Shown: piece after piece, positions 1 through 10,925 of the stretch
How the letters are laid out: each line of letters begins with the position of its first letter
Numbering within the stretch: the stretch's first letter is position 1
NCBI GenBank assembly: GCA_014871385.1
Contig: CM026425.1
Location: 5,358,496 to 5,422,495 of the forward strand
DNA length: 64,000 bases
Direction of reading: 5' to 3'
Source of the DNA: Ceratodon purpureus
Taxonomy: Eukaryota; Streptophyta; Bryopsida; Pseudoditrichales; Ditrichaceae
The notes under the pieces: generated by a model
Databases searched by the model: none
The model's input: the letters and a program-made list of their open reading frames with translations, nothing else
Told to the model about the DNA's origin: nothing
Translations under genes and position numbers: made by a program

Positions 1-2780
1 TCAATGAAAAGATTCAATATTATACAAATAATGATTTTTTAAAAAAAATTCAATAAATACACTTGGAAGCTTAGATATAAAAAACATTAAAAAAATATAT
101 AAACATAAATATCAAAATATAAATATAAAAATATAAAAATATAAATATTAGCAAATAGTTCAATTTTATACCCGTTTATATTCCATATGCTTTTTTGGGC
201 TTTTTCAAAATACTACACTACTTTGACTTTAACTCTCAAAGATGAGCAATCTAGTCAGGAAACATTCAAAATTTTAATCCATCAACTTCTTATGCTATTT
301 AAACATTTAAAAAAAAAATCTTAATTGAAGTCAAATTGTATCATTCATTTGATTGTTTTCTTGTAAAAGAAATATTGACATTACAATCTGTATATAAAAA
401 TTAAAACCGTAGGCCTTTGACCATTAATGAATTCTTTACATTGATTGTATTGTTGCTTTTGTCAATGCATGTCAAATTTAAATTTTCTATTGATTCATAT
501 TATCATATTACATTTTTGAATTTATCTTGCTTTTTTGCCCTTTTTAAAATGAGAAAGACACATTTATTACTACAAAGAACATTCTTTATGAACTACTTTG
601 AAATTAAAAATTAAAATATATATATATATGTATATATTCATAATGACCAATAGTATTTGAGTTTAATATCTTTGCCATCATTTGGCAATTATCTTTTTAG
701 AGCAAGAAATAAAATTTTAAATAGAAAAAAAATAAGAATGGAAACTATTTGAATCTCAAAAATGAGGAATCCCAAGCACTCCCTCCAAGATATTGCCACA
801 AGTTTTCTAATCCAGACACTTGCTCATTAAAACCCAAGTCCTCAAGCTTATAGTCAAATAGCGGATTGAAGGCATCCGTAGTATAGAAATCAATAAAGAA
901 ATATGAAAGCTCGAGAAACTCCAACAGAATTGTGCTTCCTTTAAACGTCTCTCTCCATGTGCTCGAAAGAAAACAAAAAGAAATGTAATTAATGGAGATT
1001 CATCAACTAAAATAATTGATGAAAAATTTAAGGTCTTATCCAATACATTGTTTGCTTTGTTAAAAAAATGGTTTGGTTGTAATTTAAGATGAAAACATAT
1101 TTATTTTCATCTAAAACTATATCCCTATACAATTGCTACACTATCAGTATTGTTTTTGCTCCCTTCTTAATATCCTACTATACCTCAAATATATCACATG
1201 CATCTTGAACATTCCATTGTTAAAGATTCTTTGCCTCACCATTTCTATACAATTTGAGTTGAATCCATTTGCTCTCCTATATTTTGCTCGGACAATAAAC
1301 AAGGGCCTCGTCTTAATGACAAGGTGCCCCCCCCCCCCCCCTTCCTCATGTTCTCCTCTTTATGTCCTCCTTACCTTCTTTGATTCAAAATTTAAAGGAC
1401 CCATGGCCTCCATTTAATAATTTCAATAATTTTAATGAAACCAAGGATCCATTAAATTAGAAAATAGGAATCCACTTTATTAAATAAAAATAGTTTTTTA
1501 TTAATTTTTTAAATTTCATCAATAAAGTTTTTATAGGGGTTTTTGGCTTCCTTTAATGGCTGGGGTTAGAGGGTCTTTGTTATTAACACAACAACAAAAT
1601 TTATTGTCGGGGTGCATCTTGTAGAACAGACAAATCAACAATAACCATATTTGTTTAATTGTAACTCCGACCACTCCCACATGATTTGAAGGCAAGTGGA
1701 ATATGACAATATGTAGGTGAACAACCAATATCACAACAACTCGAAAAAGAAGGGTTTCCAAAATATCAACCTCATCAGCGCATGACACTAAAGGGTAAAG
1801 GTTTGTTGGAGACACATACTTCAGTGTCATTGTTCAACTTTAGAAGAATTGCACCTACATCGTCTTCTTTAAAGTTTAGCTAGTCTTTAAAATTCTTAAA
1901 TGTTCTTGTTAATATGAGATCAAAAACACATTCAATTGGCATAGTGGAAAAAAATTATTATGCATTGAATGTATTAGTTTTAAATTCAAATTTTATATTT
2001 AACAAAAAATAAGACATAAAAAGAAACTCTTACAGAACCATTTTTATGGAGCATTGAAAAACAATACAATTAAAAAACTTATACATTTGTTTTGTTGAGG
2101 TATTTATGCATTGTAAACAACATTATTTATTCCTATTAATTTAAATTATAATAGAATAACAAAGTTTTATGTTTTATCTTATTTGATATAAAAATCTCTA
2201 TGATTAAGAAAATAAAAATAATTGCATGTTAATGTATATGTTATGAAAATACATATACAAACATATAAAAATATCATAATGTGCCAAAACACTTTTGCAT
2301 TAACTATTAACTCTAGGTTCAAATTTTATATTTTAAAATATATAAAATTTCAGCTAAGGTTTTAATTTTTATGATTTAAAAATAAATAAATTATGAATGC
2401 ATTTATAATGATCATTGTGAGAAGATGTACAAAACTATATAAATGGATTTACAAAACATTGTAAGTGAAGAATTTACAAAAGACGAGAGACATATAGACT
2501 TTTGAGAAGAGGACATCACCTCATTTCGAGAGTCCTTAGATGAAGAAAACAACATCACTTTGGGGTAGCAAGGCAAAGAGGCACATGGTATGACTTGTGC
2601 TGTGGAAAGGTTAAGATTAACACAAAAAATCTTAGGAAGATAAGGCTCTTGCATTGGACTAGCAAGAAAAAAAAATGAGTCACAAAAAGGCAAAGCAAGG
2701 GATAGGCGTGAGGTTAATTTGATTAGGAGTTGAAGGCAACCGAGAATAAGGAGGGAAATAAGAAGCACGCCAGGACAACA
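1..2780. other. AT-rich intergenic region, no gene seen
   Basis: Strongly AT-rich sequence with short A/T-rich runs and no open frame that resembles a known protein or carries plausible splice borders. A homopolymer of 15 C lies at 1327-1341. The open frames present are short and have the composition of random AT-rich DNA. Confidence 0.6.
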
Positions 2781-3069
2781 TATCCAACTAATTAATCCAG
2801 ATGGCATCAAGCAACAAGGCAAAGGAGGCGGGGATAACTAGTGCAACTAAGAACTTAAGGCATTGAAGATCAAAATGAAGTCTGGGGTGAAGAAATAGCT
2901 TACCAATCATGTGCTCAAGGTAAACAAATTTAAGACAATGGAGAGCACCGAGGTGCGCAAATCTAATAGGTATAGAAGAACAGGATGAAAGCATTAAAAA
3001 ACAAGGCATAGAACTTACAATACTTGGAGAAAAAAGTAAGGCAACTACCTTCTTAGAGCAAGGCATGGC

Positions 3070-3280
3070 ATGCATGCATAGCATTCAATTTTGGCGTAGA
3101 TTAGCAAGTTGTATAGACATCCATATCCTCGCTTGAGAAGAGCATGGCACTTGCGGCAAATATAACATCATTGGGGCCCAAGGTATGAATAAGGATTTGC
3201 TTCCCAAGAAGTAGATCTACAACCTCACTTCACAAAACATTATGATCACTTAGATGTGCCATATCCAAAATAGAGCAATG
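3070..3280 (+). repeat. Dispersed repeat R1, copy a
   Basis: Diverged direct repeat of 4969-5168. Shared landmarks in the same order are the phrase around gcatgcatagcatt, then agcaagttgtatagacat, then gagaagagcatggca, then ttgcggcaaa and cctcacttcacaaaa. No coding capacity was recognised. Copy a runs straight into repeat R2a, whereas the other R1 and R2 copies lie apart, so the family is mosaic. Confidence 0.8.
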
Positions 3281-3446
3281 CGGAGTTTGGACGGTACCAT
3301 CCACACCCGCATAGGCTAGATTACCATACATACATGTAGATTCTCCAACTAAGGTTGCGGCTATTATACAATAATACAACTAATTGACATTCACTTTCCA
3401 AATCCGACCTTTTAGATTCGGAGACCATTTAGGTCAGCCCGCCCCT
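3273..3446 (+). repeat. Dispersed repeat R2, copy a
   Basis: Direct repeat of 6961-7140. Both copies share gagattctccaactaagg, then actaattgacattcacttt, then gaccttttagat, and end in aggtcagcccgcccct. Differences are scattered substitutions plus small indels near the start. Nature unknown; possibly a fragment of a larger transposon or retroelement. Confidence 0.8.
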
Positions 3447-3711
3447 AGAACATTTGTCTATTGCTATCTAAACCACAGGCTGATGGTGGAGAAAAGTTAA
3501 TACAATGGTCATCACATTCAAAGATGTGAAAATATCTAGCTTAAAAACATACAGAAGATACATAACTCTAAATTTATGCAACACTTATAGGGACTAAAGT
3601 GAGCCTATCAAACTGCCAAGAGGTGTCAAGTCTCCTGTCACACTCGTGGTGCTATTTGCGCAGTTTTTGTCGCTGGCATCCAGATTTTTCAAGAAGGTGA
3701 AATGTGCATAA

Positions 3712-4669
3712 TCATCTCCCACGTTGAGGTCGGTTTGCCATGTCGCTTTGGTGCCTTTTGCCACGAAAATATGCGGCCACGAGTTCCAAACTCGAATTCA
3801 CATCCATCTCTCTAATTTCTCTTGAACATGGGAAAGGTCTAGGGTTCTCCATTACGTTCTTCTCAATCATTAATGTTTGTAATTCGGAATACATTTCATC
3901 GATGTCATATAAATTCATTTCTTTCAACACAAACGTCGCATCATCTTTCTCAACATTATCTTCTCCTACAAAACCCCCTAGTAACAATGGGGGTTGTAAA
4001 TCTGACTGCTATGTTGCACCACAATACTCAGCTACATCGGATGACTCTGGAGCCTCACCTCTCCACCTCTCCATGCGTCTCTCTTTTTGCCTCAAAAATC
4101 TTAAGTGTGTTCTTGTGTGTTTATAAATATTGTTTCTTGCCCATTTATATGGATCTCCTCTATCTTTGAATTTTAATTCTTCTAAACCATCTATATTTCA
4201 TCTATTATCTTGTTCAAAGCTTCCCTAATTTCTATGTCTTCTAAATTAAATGTGCCATGCAAAAAGACCCTCTATCTTATCCATCAATTATCCATTTTTT
4301 AACCAGTTTGTAATTATCTTTAATATTACTATGTTGAATGGCCCAATGTGTTCATAGGGACTTGAATTTTCCATACGTTTTGTTTGCACGCCTATTTTTT
4401 AGAGGTAGAGGGTTAAAAATTGTATTATAAGAAGGAGCTTTTATGGTAGGATTAACATCCTGCGACTCTATCTGAAGGGGGCCTCTAAAATCTGGAATTG
4501 TGTCATTTGTTGCTTCCTCCTCTCCCTCATACTCATCTCTAGCTTCCTCCTCCCCCTCATACTCATCTCTAGGCGTTTGACATTTGATACAAAAATTAGC
4601 TAATTCATTTGCAAATGTAAAACCATACCTTGCATAGAAACTCCCTCTTGCCATGTTTTTAGAGTTCAT
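3712..4669 (-). other. Possible decayed gene fragments, unrecognised
   Basis: On the minus strand two open stretches (3712-3987 and 4352-4669) have a mixed, protein-like composition, but I recognise no family. The second contains a 30-bp tandem duplication (4512-4541 and 4542-4571) that encodes an acidic motif, DEYEGEEEA, twice in frame. There is no convincing gene model linking the two. They could be remains of a transposon gene or chance open frames in a repeat-rich area. Confidence 0.2.
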
Positions 4670-4968
4670 CTATTAAAAAACCAAAAACCTGAGAATAGAG
4701 ACTTCAAAATGTAGACCTATACAGAGCAAGGGAAACTCACATAAGGGATACGCAGACAGATAAACCAATGTGAGAAGAGTACCGGACGAATTGTCAGATA
4801 CAGAGCCACCAACAAGGCATCCGAGAAAATTGGCGATGCGAAGATGTTGACGTTGTAGGAGCTTGCGCTTGTCCAATCTGGCCCAAACCAGCTTGTACAG
4901 CTTGTACAGACTTGCAGCCTCCTTTATTGTTCCGGCCGTCTCCTCGCTTGCATTTCTACGTCCATTGT

Positions 4969-5168
4969 GCATGCATAGCATTGGCGTGGATTTAGCAAGT
5001 TGTATAGACATCGATTGCCTCGCTAGAGAAGAGCATGGCATTTGCGGCAAACATAACATCATTGGAGGCCCGGGGTATGAATTAGGATTTGCTTTTTAAG
5101 AATAAGATCCTCACTTCACAAAATGTTATGATTAGTTGGATGTACCAAATTCAAAAAAGAGCAATTAC
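4969..5168 (+). repeat. Dispersed repeat R1, copy b
   Basis: Second copy of the repeat at 3070-3280, in the same orientation and with many substitutions. It ends without the R2 segment that follows copy a, which suggests independent truncation or a mosaic origin. Confidence 0.8.
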
Positions 5169-5373
5169 GAGGTAAATAGACAACCTGTAAGCTTAGATCC
5201 TACTTTCAAGGAAGAGTCACAAAAAGGCAATGACAGTGACATAAGTCAATTCTTGTGCTTGCTTAAATTAATTCTTGCCAAGAAATGAAAAATATAACAG
5301 CCACTTCCAGATTACATGTGCAGCAAGATTTTGACGTCTCAAGATTATATGAAAGGTTTAGAGAATGCACTGA

Positions 5374-6251
5374 GGGGAGGAGCACAATAAAGTTGACCAA
5401 AAAAGTGCTTAACTATTTTACAATTTCAGCCCTTCTGCAAAAATTGCACAAAAGTTATAGAAAGATGCAATTTAATTTTTTTTGCTAATATAAATTCTCA
5501 ACTTGGACTTTTACAACTTGGAAAAGTTTCGTGCAAAGTAGGCACTTTAAAGTTATTGTATGAGGGCTTCAAATTCAAGCGAAGTAAATGCAATCATTTG
5601 AAAAAGTGACTATAAAAGAATAAAAAACTATCAAAAAATCACTTTTAATTAAGTAGTGCCCTTTGTATGTTTAAGAAGTATTCTAAAATAGTCAACTCAT
5701 ATACTCATTAATTGGTTTAGGGGTTCCAAAAGTACCGCAAGGATGTTTTTCAAAAGGGTCACTACTGCGGTACTTTTAGTGAGTTTTTTCTTACTGAAAG
5801 TTGTTTTCCAAATTGAAAAAAAACATTTTCGAAAGACAATAAAAGGCACCAAATGAAGAAATAAAGACTTTGGAAAAGTTCATTTTCATAATTTAAAACT
5901 AGTGGTCAAATTAAGTTTCAATTGAAGATGTTCTTTGAACGTAGAATCGTAGATGCGTGGGAGATACCTCACACTAGTAGAAATATGGTCCATAATGACT
6001 CGTTCGTAATGACTTAAATGGTCTAAAATGACTCAAATTGAGTCATTTTGGACCATTTATGTCATTAGGGACGAGTCATTAAGGACCATATTTCTACTAG
6101 TGTCATGATAACCTAAAAAGTGACTAAAATGCTCAAAAACTACACCAAAATGCTCAAAATCAGCTTTGAGCTTTGAAATACAGCACACTTCATATTCACT
6201 TTCTAGTGATCACATATTGCACTTTGTGGTCCACTTTATTGTATTCTCCCC
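5374..6251. mobile_element. Non-autonomous hAT-type element, internal deletion derivative
   Basis: The ends are inverted repeats: the left end begins ggggaggagcacaataaag and the reverse complement of the right end begins ggggagaatacaataaag, both followed by a gaccacaaagtgc-like stretch. The same ends bound the 5.57 kb element at 34249-39819. Read in reverse complement, this copy is collinear with that element for about 500 bp from 34,250 to about 34,755. It then jumps to a short match near 36,010-36,045 and then to the far right end. It therefore looks like an internally deleted relative carrying no transposase. It is itself interrupted by the 131-bp hairpin element at 5972-6102. The flanking duplication is short and ambiguous (act on both sides). 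Confidence 0.8.
5972..6102. mobile_element. CACTA-type hairpin MITE with 3-bp target duplication
   Basis: A 131-bp near-perfect palindrome. The two 65-base arms match at 60 positions around a single central base. Both ends read cactagtagaaat inward, the CACTA-type terminus known from plant En/Spm elements. The element is flanked on both sides by tca (5969-5971 and 6103-6105), the 3-bp target duplication usual for that superfamily. The related sequence near 34,420-34,450 lacks it and shows the uninterrupted site. It has no coding capacity, so any movement would need a transposase supplied elsewhere. A transcript would fold into one long hairpin. Confidence 0.92.
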
Positions 6252-6960
6252 ACTAGTTTAAAAAAAAGCAACAATTGTTACTGCCAAGGAAAAAAAAAAC
6301 AAGTAAAGAACAATACAGGTTTCAAAGAGAGCAACTACAAAATGCAATGGAAGAGCACATATATGAAAGAGGTGTGAAAAAACAAGAAAAAAAGAAAAAA
6401 CAAACTCTAAGAGAACTACCAACACCATGTCTATGCGTGGATTCAGGAACCTCTTGAAAGGCCTCTTGACACTCATTTGATTGCGGTAGTTGACTTTTAG
6501 ATGTCTTTGTCAAAGATCATGGCCAAACAACAAGTTGCCAATACAATTGCTTTCGCCACCGTGTCTTTAACGCACAATGTCCTACAAAAGTGGATTCTAC
6601 ATTTATCAATCTTGCAACCTTCATAACAAGCAAGTGGTGAGGCCTTCTCTACAAGTTTGAACTATCTACAAATGATATAAGATTTACATAGGATTGTCTA
6701 CAATATCCATCCAATGATGCCATTCTACCAGCATCTACCTTCAAACACAGCTGATACATCACAATTCAATTGCCAATGATAAAGATCACAAGGAGGCATG
6801 GAAGAGGGAGTCATGTGGAGAAGAAGAGGAGAGTAACAACGGAGGAAAGACACATCACAAACACTATTGCAAACAACATGCCTCGTGAAGGAAGAGGCGA
6901 TGAGCCGTTAGGCTCCAAGTCGAGTCTCCGCTAAGTGGGTGCTTTGTTCTACAATAGTGC

Positions 6961-7140
6961 GAGCAATGCAGAGTTTGAATGGCTACCATACTATTTCACA
7001 TCAACACCCGCAAGAGCTGGATTACCATACCTACATGGAGATTCTCCAACTAAGGCAGCGGCCATTATACAACTAATTGACATTCACTTTCCAAATTTGA
7101 CCTTTTAGATTTGGAGACCACCTAGGTCAGCCCGCCCCTC
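6961..7140 (+). repeat. Dispersed repeat R2, copy b
   Basis: Second copy of 3273-3446 in the same orientation. The end of the repeat, at gcccgcccct, is sharp in both copies. The adjoining sequence differs between the copies, so the boundary is probably real. Confidence 0.8.
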
Positions 7141-7993
7141 CAAGGTGTGTGGTCAGTGGGCCAACTCCAAAAAATAAATTTCTCCTTTCTGGAGCAATTT
7201 GGAATACTAAATCCACCATTTCTAGAATCCAATTTCTCATGAAAATCAAGACTTTAGATGAGCGGCTACTAGCTAGTCTACGTTTTCACGCTTAAAAGTT
7301 TTAAGGAAATCATAGACATACTCAAAAATATATGTTTTTTTTTTTCGGGATGCTAACTTTGCACAGCAATCCAAAATTTACAAACCTTTTTTTTCACAAA
7401 CCTAACCATGCAAACCTAAAATACACTCAATTTTCTGCACCACTTCCTTATGAACAACAAAGCTACCCAGAGCAATCTAAGGAAGGACAGGATGAAGACG
7501 GTGGCAGCAGCAAGGACACCAGCAAAAGCTTCCTGACAAGCGCAATAATGAGGAGAAGGCATTATAATGCTGGCTGTCCATCCTGCGCCAGTTCCATTGC
7601 GGAGATGTCACTGCCTTGCCTAAGTTGCCGGCATGCATGATTGTGAAGCCTTAAAGTTTCATCCCACACACTCACTCAGTTTCCCACAGCTAGCTGCACC
7701 TAATAAGCTAGCTGCTTGGATCTCGTTGCCAGGCTTCCAGCTTCGATCATTTCACCTGATAATTGTTAACCTCTCAAGCTTTCAGAACCTCAGCTCACAT
7801 GTCCTTCTCTGTTGTAGCATTGCTCAGATTGTGTGTTGGTTGTATGTCAGTTGGCTTCTAAGTTTTAACTAACTAGTGTTCTAGAGCTTCTACTACTGTA
7901 GCTCAGCTCAAGGTTAAGTTTGTTTGTTTGTTCCTTTGTTTGTTGGTTTGGGGGAGAAAGGTGCCGGCTTTGGTATCAGGAGGAGGGTCAGCA
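7141..7993 (+). promoter_or_regulatory. Upstream region of the GPI-anchored protein gene
   Basis: GC content rises from about 7,430 towards the start codon at 7994, and the tract 7,640-7,990 is rich in CT and GTTT runs, as expected of a 5' leader. No convincing TATA box was found. The open frames here (7332-7640 and 7633-7872) lack family resemblance and probably lie in leader sequence. The exact transcription start cannot be read. Confidence 0.4.
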
Positions 7994-9459
7994 ATGGCGA
8001 TGGTGATGGTGGTCTTTTGTTGTTGCTGGGCGCTCGTCATCCAGTCTGCACTTGCCGCTGATGGTAACTAATTCTTTTGTCGACCGACCCATTTTGAGTC
8101 GATCTGTTAGTGGTCTTTTTGTTAGACTGTATGTTGGTTTTCTGAGTGTTGAGGTTTTTCTTTGATGGTGTGTTTGGGGTTCACTGTGTGCTTTTCTTGT
8201 GTGAGATTTACAGTAGATCGATACATTGCCTGCACTTTGGGAAAGAGGTTACTGTAGGTAGATGTTAGTTGGTCGCGGCCTTCTTTTGCTCCCTGACAGA
8301 GTCGTTGCTGGGTATAGTTCTGACAACGTGGGTACTTCGGAGTTTCAGTGGAAGATCTGGATCTGCTTAGAAAGGTCGTGCGACAATGATGTGAAAGTTG
8401 AGTTTGGCTTTCTTGGTTGTTTTGGACATGGCCATGGGTTGAGAGTCAGCTCTTATCCTACTGTTCAGATTGGGTTAAGTGCAGCATTTACTACAGTGCG
8501 ATTACTACAGTGGTAGTAATTAAGCTCGAGCCTCGGTATATCTTGATTTGATGGGCGTGAAAACATGGATGCGATCCTTCGACAGAACTCCATATCCTGA
8601 CCTAGTAAAATTTCACATTCTGCCATATGATTAGGGCTGGCTAGAATCGCAGTCATTGGTCTCATGTATTTTCTTCAGAAGTGGAGGAATCGACACTTGA
8701 CCTAGCTATGGTCCGAAGCCTTGCACACTTTTCAGCACTTGATCTTGTGATGAAGATATAATCTATACTACAGATAATCCCAAGTAAAAATATACAGTCT
8801 AGTTTATCATTTCAAGATAGCATTTAGCCCGTCTTGTTCTTTCTCCTTCGGTAGTTGAAATGAGCAAAGACTGCGGAAAAGCCTTTCGCATAATCCTAGT
8901 TAACGTTGACATTGTGCCTATGTGTACAGGAAACTCTCAGTTTCTGGACGACATCAACCAATACCGTATTTCGCTGTCCCTTCCAGAATTCACATCAAAC
9001 GCTGGAGCCGCTTGCGTTGCACAACAAATAGCGGCCTCATACAAGGGTACTAAATGTTCCAACTCAACCGGCACAGCTACAGTTTCAGGTGAAGAGCCTC
9101 AACTTAGTGAATCCATGCTGAGCAAGTGCAACCTGCAGCTTGTGAACGTGAAGGACGGGTTTTTAGGGCCAACTTGTGTACCAGATGGCACAAGTGCAGC
9201 CAGTGCTCCCAAGCTTGCTGCAGAAAGCGTTACCATGTCGCAAGCTTACACCGTCTATGTGAACGACTCCAAGTATGTTTCGGCAGGTGTCGGGTCAGTG
9301 GATAATCAATGGTATGTGCTTGCGTTAGCTACAAATGCCAGTGGTGGCAATTATGTGAACCAGGACCTCGACCCATCATCCCACGCTTTTGCTTTGAGTG
9401 TTCGCTTTGCACCCATCTCAGTGTTAGCCTACTTTGTGTCCGCATTCATTCTAGGTTGA
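7994..9459 (+). CDS. Secreted GPI-anchored protein of the At5g19250/At3g06035 type
   Basis: Two exons: 7994-8063 and 8930-9459, joined within a glycine codon (intron 866 bp, GT-AG), giving 199 residues. Exon 1 encodes a signal peptide: a short Met-Ala start, a hydrophobic core VFCCCWALV and a likely cleavage after ALA. The mature part carries the family signature of an N-terminal helix (FLDDINQYR), four spaced cysteines, a KCNLQLVNVKDG-like segment, and VYVNDSKYVSAGVGS. There are N-glycosylation sequons at NST, NDS and NAS. The last ~20 residues are hydrophobic with no charged tail, as in a GPI-attachment signal. The protein should sit on the outer face of the plasma membrane. Plant relatives are annotated but their biochemical role is unknown. 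An alternative start at 8860 would lose the signal peptide and is not used. Confidence 0.88.
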
Positions 9460-10925
9460 TTAGTACACTTCCACTCTTCTATTCTTCTACCCCTTCAGAA
9501 TCTTTATTTTGTTTAAATCTGGTTCCAGAAGATGGCTTCGGTTAAGGAGGTATTTGCTGAGCAGCATAGTCTGAAGGACCTAGTTGAGGATGTTTCAATA
9601 TTTTCTAATTGCTACGAAAATATCCAGATGTACTCAGGAGCATTTTGAGACAGTTAATTTAGGTTCCAGATGTGGATCTCTTAATTTGTCTTTTGAAACA
9701 TTCTGTGTCTTCACTTCCTATGCCTCTGAATAAGTAGTCTCAGTATTGAAAAGCAATCCTAATTGACCCTCACATCATTTCTCTTAAATACCTCAAGTCA
9801 GGGTCGCTTGAAGTGAAGATAAACCTTTGCTAAGCACAGATATTTGGGCTATGCACTGGATGGCTGATACGAAAGAATTCTAGGAAACCGAGAACCCTAC
9901 AACTCCCTTGTTCAATTAGCACGAAGGTCCATAGTGCAGAAGGCTTATTCCTCACTGCCGACAATACTGTATGTGCTGAAAGACTAGCTTGTCCTGCTGA
10001 GACATGATTCTACTGGCTCAAGTCCCCTGTCACAGATAGAATTAGTGAAATTATAACAAGTGTGTTCCACAGCATGATCCACATCGAAACGTGTTCACCT
10101 CGATAGTGGAGTGATATAATACTTCAACCGAGGACACTGACCGAAACAGGTGCTTCAATAATTGCTGAAAACACACTTGAGGGGTTTCCATTAACCTTGA
10201 GGGGCAATTGTTTCCCTCCCTAGTATGTGCACAATTTGCAATTGCGCCAAAACTGCAGCATCAATAAAACATATGAACTTGTTTTGAACTTCCCGAGATT
10301 GCTCACATCCGATACCGTGGATGATATAACTGTATACGGTAAACGTCACTGCAGGGTTTCGATCAATTAAAATGTGCCCTGAGCAGATTTCCCTCACATA
10401 CCCGCAAGGGTTGAGAATCAAATATCACAACTCCTGTTCACGATAAGTTCTAGTAATCTCGTCGCAGAATGAATGTCGCAAAATTGAATTGTTTTTTTTT
10501 TTTTTTTTGTTTTTTTTTGGAAAAAAAAGTGCGATGAAATCACCACAAAAGAGCAGAACCAACAAAAGTGGAACCTCGGCACTAGAATGTTCTCGATACT
10601 GGCGGACCTTGTTCAATCTTATCGACACTGTTAGATAGCGATTAACCTCCTCGAATTTAAGTAAAACCTAGGGTACCTCAATGGCAAGCAGCAAAAAAAT
10701 CATCACCAAGTCATCTATAAAAGGGGGCCACTAATATCTGCAAAACATCATTCCTGGTCATTCGCTTTCGAACTTGTGGCCTGGTTCGTACTCGAGTAAG
10801 CAGCAGCACAAGAAGATGGAAGTCACTATGACCATTCACAATTGGAACAATGTGTAAATTGTATCAATTTCTGAATACTTCGATCACCAGAATGCACCGG
10901 GCCCAGATAAAGTCTATTGCACCAT
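9460..10925. other. Intergenic region between convergent genes
   Basis: The first part should be the 3' untranslated region of the GPI-protein gene and the last ~200 bp that of the Caprin-like gene, which converge here. A T-rich tract (10,491-10,518) is the only low-complexity feature. No further gene is supported. Confidence 0.5.
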
